From: Chitinophagales bacterium
GTDB taxonomy: Bacteria; Bacteroidota; Bacteroidia; Chitinophagales; Chitinophagaceae
NCBI GenBank assembly: GCA_013298665.1
Contig: JAAFIK010000010.1
Coordinates: 44,581-102,441 of the forward strand
Direction of reading: 5' to 3'
Length of the DNA stretch: 57,861 bases
Below, in pieces: positions 44,673 to 53,018 of the stretch. Positions within the stretch are counted from its first letter, which is position 1. Each line of letters begins with the position of its first letter. The notes beneath the pieces are model-generated. The model was not told the DNA's origin. It ran no database searches and worked only from the letters and a program-made list of their open reading frames with translations. A program made the position numbers and the translations under genes.

Positions 44673-46949
44673 ATGCTTAAACATTTCAAACATCGAAACA
44701 AGGTGATCGCAGCCACCCTCCTGTGCTGCATTGTTGCCGGCGTTACCATGACGTCCTCGAAAGACAAGGGAGCTGGTGCGGCCAGTTCAGGTGGTGAAAT
44801 TGATCCGGCTAATCCACCACTTGCGCTTAAGGTAACAACACGCCTATTGAGACCTGGCGAAGGCCCCAATGGAGAAACCATGCAACTTAAAGTGGCGTAT
44901 GACAGAAATACGATTTCCACCCCAACCGTTACGGTATATACAAGCAGCGATGTTAAAGTAACGCTGGCCGATGATGGCCGCACGGGTGGTGATGAGGTAG
45001 CTGGTGATGGTGTTTTTGCGGCTTTTATTACGGAAGATGTTACCGCTTTCAGAGAAGGAATGGTGGCTTTTGACCGCACACTCCAGGAAAACGGAAATAA
45101 TCTCCTCGTGTTTGATAAACGTGCGGGTAGTATCCAGAAACGCGACCGCCCCTTCTTTGACGATGCAACTTTTGGCAGAAACGAGGAAATCGAAATCTCA
45201 AAAGATTTGTTTAACCTGCAGCCCTATACTGAAGCAGCAACCATCAAAGCAAGTGGCCAGGGTTTCCAGGGAAGGGACTATGCAGGTGGCAGCATTACAT
45301 CAAAATTTTCCGGACCATCCAGCATCAGCAAGGGTTATGGTCCGCCACCATTACCATTTCCCATCAAGAAACACCATTCTCTGCTGATCACCAGCCTCGC
45401 GGTGGTAGAAGACCCTGTGCGTACTTTCAACCCCTGTACCAATGTGGGCAATCCCAATGGTGCCTGGACGTTTAAAACGCTCATGAGGGGACTTGCCGGT
45501 GGTGGTGCAGCACCAGCTACCCGCCTGTTTGTAAAGAACTGGCTGAACAAATGGATGGTGAACCAGGTGGTAAACGGCGAAACGGTGCAAAACCGTTCGG
45601 TACGTATGCTCAGCCAGGTCATCAAACCATGGATTGATAAAGCAAGGGGTAGTGTGCTTCCCACCGTTACCGCTGCCAACTGGCAGGCACTCTGGGATGG
45701 CCTTACCGAAGACGCGTTGCTCAATGTGTCACCTTTCAAATTAACGGCTATCGTTAACCGGCAGGATCTGCGTACCAACCCCGGCTATTCGGGCGGAACC
45801 AGCAACTCCGGCGAAACAAGGTTTATTTATTCTGTAATTAAAAATACCACCACAGCCAACTGCCGCGATTCCGTTGGTACCGGTGGTTTTGATGGCATGA
45901 CCTGTATCTTCGAGTATGGCAACGTGCAAACCAACTGCAACAGCATCAAAGCCTTTGCCAACTTGTGGTACCAGTTGAGCAGACCAGGTTTGGTACTGGG
46001 TTCAGCCACGTATCTTTCCGAACTGCAAACCATTACCAATTCAGTAACCCTGGCTGGTGCGGCTCCGGCCAAAGGTAATGGCAGCGCACTCAACCAACTG
46101 CGCAGCAATGAAATTGCGCTCACCAATTCAGCCAATACGCTTAATGACCGGTCGCCACGCTGGCAGTTCCGGGAGTTTAAAATACCCGCTGTACTGGGTG
46201 TACAACAAATTGCCCAGGTACCAACGGCGCAGGAACCGGCCGGTAAGTTTAATGCTGCAGGTAATGTGCCTTTTGTGGCTGCCTTTACACCACTTCCTGC
46301 TGATGTGGCCACGATGGCCAACTGGGTAAATACCAACAGTGTGGCCATTCAGAATGGTACCTATGTCGTTCCCACTGTTATCGGATCTACCGATTTCCTC
46401 GCGGGCAAAGTCAACTACCCGAGTACTTCCGCATTGGTTTCGCCCGGTTTTTGGGACGGCAATGCCGCAAGCCCGATTATTGATGACAAGACGCGTGAGA
46501 ATTTTTCGGTGGGTACCTGTACCGGCTGTCATGGTGGTGAAACGCAGACGGATTTCACCCATGTGAACTATGTGGGCAACGGCGTATCCATGAACTATAC
46601 CACAACGCTCAATTTTATCTTCAGTGGTCTGCAGCACAAAACATTCATTTCACCTTTCCTTACCGGGGTGGACGTAATCCCAACGGCTCCCAATGTATTT
46701 GTCTTTGGCGATGATTCCACATCTGCCATCGAAGATGCTACCGATGCCACACTCACCGGGTTATTTTATGCAAGGGATCCGGCAGGTCGCGTCTATCCCG
46801 GCACCGGTGTCGTGCGGAAATGGGGGTTCAACGACCTGGAAAGAAGGGCGCAGGATATGACCAATATCCTCAATTCCAATTGTTTCCGGGTATTGCCGAT
46901 CTCATTTGCCAGTGCAGTATTCTTCCGGCCATTAAACATGGTACACTAA
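44673..46949 (+). CDS. Large exported protein with one CxxCH (haem-c-type) motif
   Basis: 758 residues with an N-terminal anchor or signal (VIAATLLCCIVAGVTMTS). Residues ~50-130 resemble a choice-of-anchor or Ig-like fold (LALKVTTRLLRPGEGPNGETMQLKV ... LADDGRTGGDEVAGDGVFAAFI). The remainder is long and soluble; near the end VGTCTGCHGGETQTDF gives a single CxxCH with Cys616, the haem-c attachment motif. A single-haem protein of this size resembles surface proteins of social or predatory bacteria, but no clear match is known to me. It is followed after 21 bp by a T9SS cargo gene, so both are likely exported together. Confidence 0.75.
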   Translation: MLKHFKHRNKVIAATLLCCIVAGVTMTSSKDKGAGAASSGGEIDPANPPLALKVTTRLLRPGEGPNGETMQLKVAYDRNTISTPTVTVYTSSDVKVTLADDGRTGGDEVAGDGVFAAFITEDVTAFREGMVAFDRTLQENGNNLLVFDKRAGSIQKRDRPFFDDATFGRNEEIEISKDLFNLQPYTEAATIKASGQGFQGRDYAGGSITSKFSGPSSISKGYGPPPLPFPIKKHHSLLITSLAVVEDPVRTFNPCTNVGNPNGAWTFKTLMRGLAGGGAAPATRLFVKNWLNKWMVNQVVNGETVQNRSVRMLSQVIKPWIDKARGSVLPTVTAANWQALWDGLTEDALLNVSPFKLTAIVNRQDLRTNPGYSGGTSNSGETRFIYSVIKNTTTANCRDSVGTGGFDGMTCIFEYGNVQTNCNSIKAFANLWYQLSRPGLVLGSATYLSELQTITNSVTLAGAAPAKGNGSALNQLRSNEIALTNSANTLNDRSPRWQFREFKIPAVLGVQQIAQVPTAQEPAGKFNAAGNVPFVAAFTPLPADVATMANWVNTNSVAIQNGTYVVPTVIGSTDFLAGKVNYPSTSALVSPGFWDGNAASPIIDDKTRENFSVGTCTGCHGGETQTDFTHVNYVGNGVSMNYTTTLNFIFSGLQHKTFISPFLTGVDVIPTAPNVFVFGDDSTSAIEDATDATLTGLFYARDPAGRVYPGTGVVRKWGFNDLERRAQDMTNILNSNCFRVLPISFASAVFFRPLNMVH

Positions 46950-46970
46950 TCATCAAATAAAAAAACTGAT

Positions 46971-47879
46971 ATGAAAAGATATAAAATAACCCTGTTTGCA
47001 ATGGCCTTACTCTGTTCGGGAGCAGGCTTTGCACAGGAACGTAACCAACCCACCACGAAGAACTGCAGCAATTGCGGAGCCGTAGCGCCGGGTGTAAGCG
47101 TGTTTCATTATGTTACCAACAACCAACGCCACTATGTGGTAGGCAACTGTGTGCCCAACAGCGATGTGGAATTGTACAACAGTCCGGATGGTGGTACATT
47201 AGTGGCCAGTACCATTGCCAATGCAAAGGGGGAAGCCCATTTTTACATCGACAATGAACTGCCGGTTGCATTTGCCATCAACCACAACCGGGTGAATGAA
47301 CTGGGTGTGGCCGGTACGGGTATGGTAATGCCGGTCGACCAGCCGGGCGTGGTGATCCGCAATACGGATGTCAGCAGAACCACAGACGAAGTATTGCTGA
47401 ACTGGAATGCAACGGTTGCCACGGGCGACTGGGTATTTGTGATCCAGAAAAGTGAAGACAATATTCATTTTACCGATGCGGCTACCGTGGCAGCGAGGAG
47501 TGCAGGCACCGCAGCAGCGTATAGCTGGACGGACAAACAGGCGGCCGACCAACCCGCTGTTGTCTACTACCGTGTAGAAGCACGCAACCATGCCGGCAAC
47601 AAAGCGGCAACGGATGCAGCAGCGGTAAAAGGAAATGGTAAAGCCTTGTTTGCTGTACAACCCACGGTATTTGAATCGGTGGTGCAACTGAGCATTGCCG
47701 CGGATAAACTGCCTGCTTCGTACATCATCACCGATGTACTGGGCCGCAACAAATACGCTACGGGTGTGGTCAACTCACCCCGGCAGAACATCCGGCTGAC
47801 ACTGCCCACAGGTACCTATGCCTTGTCGGTTACCGACAATAAGGCCAGGCGTTCCTCGCAGATCATCATCCGCAAATAA
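46971..47879 (+). CDS. T9SS type A sorting-domain protein
   Basis: 302 residues: signal peptide (ITLFAMALLCSGAGFAQ), a Cys pair (NCSNCGAV, 33-40), a beta-rich middle with a fibronectin-like pattern (TDEVLLNWNATVATGDWVFVIQKSEDNIHFTDAATV) and a C-terminal T9SS type A sorting domain (~230-302, VFESVVQLSIAADKLPASYIITDVLGRNK ... LPTGTYALSVTDNKARRSSQIIIRK). The C-terminal domain directs the protein through the type IX secretion system to the cell surface. Second gene of the operon begun at 44673; a perfect terminator follows. Confidence 0.88.
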   Translation: MKRYKITLFAMALLCSGAGFAQERNQPTTKNCSNCGAVAPGVSVFHYVTNNQRHYVVGNCVPNSDVELYNSPDGGTLVASTIANAKGEAHFYIDNELPVAFAINHNRVNELGVAGTGMVMPVDQPGVVIRNTDVSRTTDEVLLNWNATVATGDWVFVIQKSEDNIHFTDAATVAARSAGTAAAYSWTDKQAADQPAVVYYRVEARNHAGNKAATDAAAVKGNGKALFAVQPTVFESVVQLSIAADKLPASYIITDVLGRNKYATGVVNSPRQNIRLTLPTGTYALSVTDNKARRSSQIIIRK

Positions 47880-47950
47880 TCATTCGGGAGAATCGTAGAA
47901 TCATTCGTTTAAATTTTGTTGATATCGTTTGGCTGACCTATTAGTGCTAT

Positions 47951-47977
47951 CCCCTCCAATCGTGGAGGGGTTTTTTT
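47951..47977 (+). terminator. Rho-independent terminator after the T9SS cargo gene
   Basis: CCCCTCCA (47951-47958) and TGGAGGGG (47963-47970) form an 8-bp stem with an ATCG loop, followed by seven T (47971-47977). Textbook intrinsic terminator. Confidence 0.9.
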
Positions 47978-48004
47978 GTGGAAAGATATGAGAGGCAAGA
48001 TATG

Positions 48005-48075
48005 TGAAGCAGGATAAGAAGCAGCGGGTATCAGGAGGGGTGCTCAGTACTCTGTACTAAGTACCATGTACTCAG
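48005..48075. repeat. Dispersed repeat copy with GATAAGAAG and GTACTTAG parts
   Basis: GCAGGATAAGAAGCAGCGGG, GTATCAGGAGGGGTGCTCAG and TACTAAGTACC run in order, closely matching the block near 921-964. It is at a gene junction between convergent genes. Confidence 0.55.
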
Positions 48076-48695
48076 TTGCCGCCCATCAGCTTTTTCTTTT
48101 GCTGCAGATATTCATCCTGCGTGATCGCACCTTTTTGCAGGAGCTCAAACCATTTGTGGAGTTCGTCGGCAATAAGCTGGGGGCTGCCGGCCACGACACC
48201 GCTGCGGGCAATGGCCTCGGCAAGCTGACTGGCCTGGTGGCTGATCTGTGTGCGTTTGTATTCTTCCTGTGCCTGGGTGATGGTATCCTTCAATAATTTG
48301 GGGTGGTGAATCAGGTTGTACGTGGTATCGCCCATTTCAGCAGCGGTCTGAATTTTTACATCGCCATAACCCATGATGCGGCCAATGATGGACTGGTCGT
48401 ATTCTACATTGTTGATTTTATCAAGCGGACTCTCCTTGGAGTAACGGGTAAAAAAACCGCTTTCGTCCACCACCCGGTAATTGGTTACGGCCCAAAGGTT
48501 ATGTTTCCATTCGAGGTAGAAATACAGGGGAACGGTAGCAGCGAGGAGTGATATGAGGAGTGTGCTGCCTACGCTGACCCAGATGGCCAGCAGGATGGTA
48601 AACAGCAGCCAGGCAACGGCCGGCAGCACTAATTTGAGCCAGTGCTGCCGGATAATCACCAATAATTTTTCGTCTTTTTTGAATTGTGTGCGCAT
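48072..48695 (-). CDS. PH-domain (bPH2) membrane protein with SHOCT tail
   Basis: 207 residues. Two hydrophobic segments lie near residues 20-55 (LKLVLPAVAWLLFTILLAIWVSV, LLISLLAATVPLYFYL). The bPH2/YdbS-like domain follows (NLWAVTNYRVVDESGFFTRYSKESPLDKINNVEYDQSIIGRIMGYGDVKIQT). The C-terminal ~30 residues are a SHOCT motif (LIADELHKWFELLQKGAITQDEYLQQKKKLMG). Such proteins sit in the membrane with a lipid- or partner-binding PH domain; role unknown. Convergent with the T9SS cargo gene. Confidence 0.85.
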   Translation of the reverse strand: MRTQFKKDEKLLVIIRQHWLKLVLPAVAWLLFTILLAIWVSVGSTLLISLLAATVPLYFYLEWKHNLWAVTNYRVVDESGFFTRYSKESPLDKINNVEYDQSIIGRIMGYGDVKIQTAAEMGDTTYNLIHHPKLLKDTITQAQEEYKRTQISHQASQLAEAIARSGVVAGSPQLIADELHKWFELLQKGAITQDEYLQQKKKLMGGN

Positions 48696-48714
48696 ATAGC
48701 CTGTGGTTTCAGGG

Positions 48715-50733
48715 TTACCAGATCTGTACCCGTTTGCCGGTTTCGCGATACATTTTATCCGTTGGCTTTACACCAAAAGCCTCATAAAATTCGGGCAGGT
48801 TCACCACCGGGCCGTTTACCCTTTCTTTGGCCGGGGCGTGTACATCGGTCATGACCAATACGGCCAGGCGTTCTTTTTTGGATTGTGTCATCCAGCCAAA
48901 AGCATACCCAAGAAAATAACGTTGTATGGGGGTGAGTCCGGCAATAGACTTACCCTCTTTATATTGAGCCGTTTTCTTAAACGCATCAAGTCCGATCACC
49001 ATACCCCCGAGATCGGCAATGTTTTCGCCCTGCGTTACCTCGCCATTGACATGGAGGGTATCTACAGGTACAAATTCGCTGAACTGCTGAATGATGGATT
49101 TAGCCCTTTTGTTAAACTCATCCACGTCCTCTTTTGTCCACCAGTCTTTGAGGTTGCCCTCAGCATCATACTGGCGCCCCTGGTCGTCAAAGCCATGCGT
49201 GATTTCGTGCCCGATGGTACTGGCGCCCGCATATCCATATACAAAAGCATCGTCGAGATCTTCGTCTTTCATGCCGGGCACCGCAAAAATGCCCGCAGGG
49301 AGTACGATTTCGTTGTTGCTCGGGTTGTAATAAGCGTTGTAGGTTTGCGGGGTGATCTGCCACTCGGTACGGTCTACCGGTTTACCCAGCTTATTAATAT
49401 TGTATGCCCGCCAGTAGATGCTGGCACGCAATACATTTTTAAAATAGCTGGCAGCACTGATCTCTAAGGAAGAGAAATCTTTCCATTTGTCCGGAAAGCC
49501 CACTTTTTTCTCTACTTTTTTGAGCTTATCGAGTGCGCGCTGGCGGGTAGCATCGCTGATCCAGGAAAGGTTGCGGAGCCGCTCGGCATAATTGTCGCGT
49601 ATGGCTTCCACAAGATTGCTGTAGCGCTCTTTTGCTTTTTCGTTGAAATAAGCCGAGGCAAAAAGCTGGCCGAGCAGTTCACCCATACAGGCTTCTTCAA
49701 TATCAAGCACCCTTTTCCAGCGGGGACGCATCACATTGGCACCGGTCAGGCTGCGGCGGTAGTTGAAATAGTTGACATCGGTGGTGTGGTCAAGAAATTC
49801 TGCATAGTTCATCACCATCTGGAATTTGATGTAATGCTTCCATACCGCAATGGGAGTGGTGGTGAGGAGTTTGCTGAGGGCTTTAAAAAAATCGGGCTGA
49901 CCCACCACTACAGAATCTTTCGGGTTGGGTAAGGCCGAATGTTTGGCATACGCATTCCAGTCGATGGCCGGGCAGAGCTGGTTAAGCTGGCCAAAAGTCA
50001 TCTTGTTGTAATTGAGGTAAGGATCACGAAGGTCTTCAAGCTTACGGCTGGCTACGGCCATTTTCTTTTCCAGTTCATATACACTGGTCATGGCGGCTTT
50101 GGCCTGTGCAGCGCTGTAACCCAGTTGAAGAAGGGTTTGCAGCATATACTGGCGGTATGCCTCACGTACCTTCAGCGTACGGGCATCAGTTTTAAGGTAA
50201 TATTCCCGGTTGGGCATACCCAGGCCACCCTGGTCGATTTTAAAAACCATGGCTACACTGTTTTTATCATCCTGTGCGGCATAATCGGAAAAAAAACAAT
50301 TCACACCGGCAAAGTGAAGACTGGCGGCCGCTTTTGTAAGGTCTTTGTAGCTGCCGATCTTGTCTATTGCGGCCAGTTCTTCTTTTAGTGGGGCGAGACC
50401 AGCCTTATTGCGGGCAACGGTATCCATACCGGAGATCCAGAAATCGCCAATTTTTTGGCTGGTGCTGCCGGTCGCTGCTTTTTCTGCTGCCGCTTTTTTA
50501 TTGATGTCGAGAATGCGGGAGTAAATTTCTTCCTGTACCAGGTTGCCCACGCCCCAACTGCTTTCGCCGGGAGGAATGGGGGTGCGCTTGATCCAGCCAC
50601 CATTGGCATACTGAAAAAAATCGGCGGCAGGCGAAGTGGCGGGGTCAATATTGGCCGCCAGGAAATCCGGTTTGGTTTGTGCGGTGGCATTGAGTGAGGC
50701 AGCAAGCGTGAACGTGAAGAGTACTCTTTTCAT
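48715..50733 (-). CDS. M13-family (neprilysin-type) zinc metallopeptidase
   Basis: 672 residues from ATG 50733, which begins a signal peptide (MKRVLFTFTLAASLNATAQ); an upstream ATG at 50781 would add 16 residues. Catalytic HEITH in GHEITHGFDDQGRQYDAEGN, the third zinc ligand in GENIADLGG, and the substrate-binding YNPSNNEIVLPAGIF (as NAYYNP) are typical. Cleaves peptides in the periplasm or outside. It lies 19 bp behind its neighbour on the same strand, so may be co-transcribed with the PH/SHOCT gene. Confidence 0.95.
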   Translation of the reverse strand: MKRVLFTFTLAASLNATAQTKPDFLAANIDPATSPAADFFQYANGGWIKRTPIPPGESSWGVGNLVQEEIYSRILDINKKAAAEKAATGSTSQKIGDFWISGMDTVARNKAGLAPLKEELAAIDKIGSYKDLTKAAASLHFAGVNCFFSDYAAQDDKNSVAMVFKIDQGGLGMPNREYYLKTDARTLKVREAYRQYMLQTLLQLGYSAAQAKAAMTSVYELEKKMAVASRKLEDLRDPYLNYNKMTFGQLNQLCPAIDWNAYAKHSALPNPKDSVVVGQPDFFKALSKLLTTTPIAVWKHYIKFQMVMNYAEFLDHTTDVNYFNYRRSLTGANVMRPRWKRVLDIEEACMGELLGQLFASAYFNEKAKERYSNLVEAIRDNYAERLRNLSWISDATRQRALDKLKKVEKKVGFPDKWKDFSSLEISAASYFKNVLRASIYWRAYNINKLGKPVDRTEWQITPQTYNAYYNPSNNEIVLPAGIFAVPGMKDEDLDDAFVYGYAGASTIGHEITHGFDDQGRQYDAEGNLKDWWTKEDVDEFNKRAKSIIQQFSEFVPVDTLHVNGEVTQGENIADLGGMVIGLDAFKKTAQYKEGKSIAGLTPIQRYFLGYAFGWMTQSKKERLAVLVMTDVHAPAKERVNGPVVNLPEFYEAFGVKPTDKMYRETGKRVQIW

Positions 50734-50858
50734 CCTTTTATGGTTTACATGTATAAATGATGTGTTTGTGCCTGTTGGCATTAAGGGAGATAAAAATAAG
50801 GAATCCTGTGCATGGGGCAGTATTTTTTTGATGAGTGCGGCAAGTGCGGCCTTTCCCG

Positions 50859-52334
50859 CTATTGCACCACTTTAATAAAGTAATTCTGCACCGGAGGATC
50901 AATGGCTGTTGCGGAGAAATTACCAAAAGCAATCTCAATGGTATTAGCTGCGCTTACCCTGGCCCAGGCAACAGACATGCCATTGATCGGGGCACCATCA
51001 GGAGAAACCGTAACCGTATTGCCCAACTGTGCCCCCGCAACGATGACGATAATGCTAACCGTACCATTGGTTGGAATGGCCGGTACATCCAATGCCGCTG
51101 TAATGGGCAGCACGGGATTTTTTAAGCTGATCCATGTTGTGCCGGTATAAGCCTCAGGACTTCCGATATCAGTATTATAACGCAGCATACCGGGATACAG
51201 CAATGGGGGACGTTGCAGGTTTGTACCCGCAGGAATGATCATGGCTGAGTTTGCGTTTACATCCAGCACTGCACGCGGCCGGCTGGCAACCCCATCCGTC
51301 ACCAGCACAGAATCACCAAAACGGTTGGCTCCCTTGTTGGTAAAAATGCCATAATTGCGGTTTGCCCCGGCCGCCGTTACGTTGCCCAAAAAAATACCGT
51401 ATGCATTTCCATCCACTTTATTGGTAAAAGCTGTGGATACCGAAGAAAAGTAACCATAATAATTACCCGTTATACGCGGCGTACCCAATGGTGAAGTATA
51501 ACTCAGCCTGTTTTGGATGCCATACACAAAACCAACGGTATTAACACTGTCCCTGATGGCTACAGTATTGTTGATGCCCGTCAACAGGTCTGCATACCCT
51601 TTACCCCTTGCCAGCGTTGAATTTAAAATACCATTGATTACATTGATTGAATCCAGCCCGCTATGGGTGGTGAATATCCTTGTTCCATATAAAGCATCTA
51701 TTTTTTGTGTAGCCAGCCTGTTAACAGTAGCATCTACCCCCAGGCCATTATAAGTGGATTCAAACGGATGGCTTACCGCTACGGTATCATTATCCACCTC
51801 ATATATGGTGTATATGGCAGCACTGTTCAGGTTAACAGGATCACGCGGAAAACGCGATGCCGTTACCTTAAAAATATATTTATCGCTGTTGCCCTCGTCG
51901 AGGTTAAATGTATTGCCGCTGCTCAGCGTGTAAAACCGCGTGTCTGTAAATAAAAATTTCTTTTTGGCCGTATGGTAATAAATCGAATCCTGGTTAGCCA
52001 ATCCGTATTTGAGGTAAAGTTTGGCCGAACTGGTATCAAGAAACCAATCGCTGCTATCGGAGCGCAGGGGCATCCACAGGCCATTGCTTTCCTTAAACTG
52101 GTAAATACTCCTGGCCGTGCTGTTGTACACCAGCAAACCATCCGGCGGGGTGGCAATCGCATGCATCTGTACCTGCGAGAGGCGCGGCAGCAAAAAGCCC
52201 CGGGCCGTATCCGACAATTCCAGTACAGCTTTTGCGTTAGGCGCTCCCTCAGCACCGCCAATTTTTACCTGTGCCGCCGCCGCCTGGCCCAGTATGATAA
52301 ACAGAATTGCGGCGATTGTGTTTTTGACATGCAT
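50859..52334 (-). CDS. Exported structural protein, Bacteroidota-type, unknown function
   Basis: 491 residues with a signal peptide (TIAAILFIILGQAAAAQ). The opening VKIGGAEGAPNAKAVLELSDTARGFLLPRLSQVQMHAI is a widespread Bacteroidota sequence found at the start of surface or appendage proteins with collagen- or tail-fibre-like features. The middle is Asn- and Ser-rich and the C-terminal part (VLPITAALDVPAIPTNGTVSIIVIVAGAQLGNTVTVSPDGAPI) has beta strands. No catalytic motif. Probably an adhesin or structural protein. Confidence 0.75.
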   Translation of the reverse strand: MHVKNTIAAILFIILGQAAAAQVKIGGAEGAPNAKAVLELSDTARGFLLPRLSQVQMHAIATPPDGLLVYNSTARSIYQFKESNGLWMPLRSDSSDWFLDTSSAKLYLKYGLANQDSIYYHTAKKKFLFTDTRFYTLSSGNTFNLDEGNSDKYIFKVTASRFPRDPVNLNSAAIYTIYEVDNDTVAVSHPFESTYNGLGVDATVNRLATQKIDALYGTRIFTTHSGLDSINVINGILNSTLARGKGYADLLTGINNTVAIRDSVNTVGFVYGIQNRLSYTSPLGTPRITGNYYGYFSSVSTAFTNKVDGNAYGIFLGNVTAAGANRNYGIFTNKGANRFGDSVLVTDGVASRPRAVLDVNANSAMIIPAGTNLQRPPLLYPGMLRYNTDIGSPEAYTGTTWISLKNPVLPITAALDVPAIPTNGTVSIIVIVAGAQLGNTVTVSPDGAPINGMSVAWARVSAANTIEIAFGNFSATAIDPPVQNYFIKVVQ

Positions 52335-53018
52335 ATAAACAATAGTTAATCATAAATATCGCAAAACCAGCCGGGAAACTGAAATATATTTGGCCATGCA
52401 TTCCCCAAAAAAGACGCTTATGCTTTGTGGCCACATCTTTTTCCCGGTATCGATGCAGCCGTTTTTGAATGTTCCAGGCGTGATTGATGCGTGCTTTTGA
52501 ATGGTTCCGTTTTGCGGATTTCTTTTTATGCTCCGGCGATTCCGGTTCTTAACCCAAAACTTATGCGTACAAACAGGTAGTACTACCTGTTTCCGATTCC
52601 GGTATAAATACGTTACCCTGTTTTTAATAAGCTGTTTACCTTGCAGGTAACAAATTGAAACATCAATATTTATTAAAAACCTTCTTCAACAGTTATGCAC
52701 CAAACCTCGCCTCGAAAAAACAAACCATAACACCGTGTCGTGAAATATTGAACCGGTAAACGTAAAAAGCCACGCATTTTGCAGCAGCCCTGTCTGTTTA
52801 CCGGTCATGATTTTGCACCGGCAGTTTTTCAACCTGTTTATTGATCGTCATCCCTTTTGGTATGCGTACGGGTCTTTTTTCCGGACGACCACACGGACAT
52901 AATGGCCTGCGCCGCTGATGCGGTAACATACAGCCCTGTTCTTTCAGGATGGCATTCAAAACAGACCGGTATCACTGCCAGTATACAACTTCTATTTTCT
53001 ATCATCAACATTCTACCA
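52335..53018. other. Long upstream region with palindromes
   Basis: 684 bp without a credible gene. It holds a perfect 22-bp palindrome (52571-52592) and an inverted repeat (ACCGGTAAAC 52752-52761 with GTTTACCGGT 52796-52805). It separates divergent genes and is the long leader or control region of the gene at 53019. Frames that extend the 53019 gene to 52857 lack a signal peptide and are rejected. Confidence 0.6.
52571..52592. promoter_or_regulatory. 22-bp perfect palindrome, operator-like
   Basis: The half-site AAACAGGTAGT (52571-52581) is followed directly by its reverse complement ACTACCTGTTT. Perfect over 22 bp and placed about 430 bp before the alkylsulfatase start, it is a candidate dimeric regulator site. 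Confidence 0.6.

Noticed and set aside
52857..53018. Earlier start of the alkylsulfatase gene
   Set aside because: It would bury the clear signal peptide that begins at 53019.
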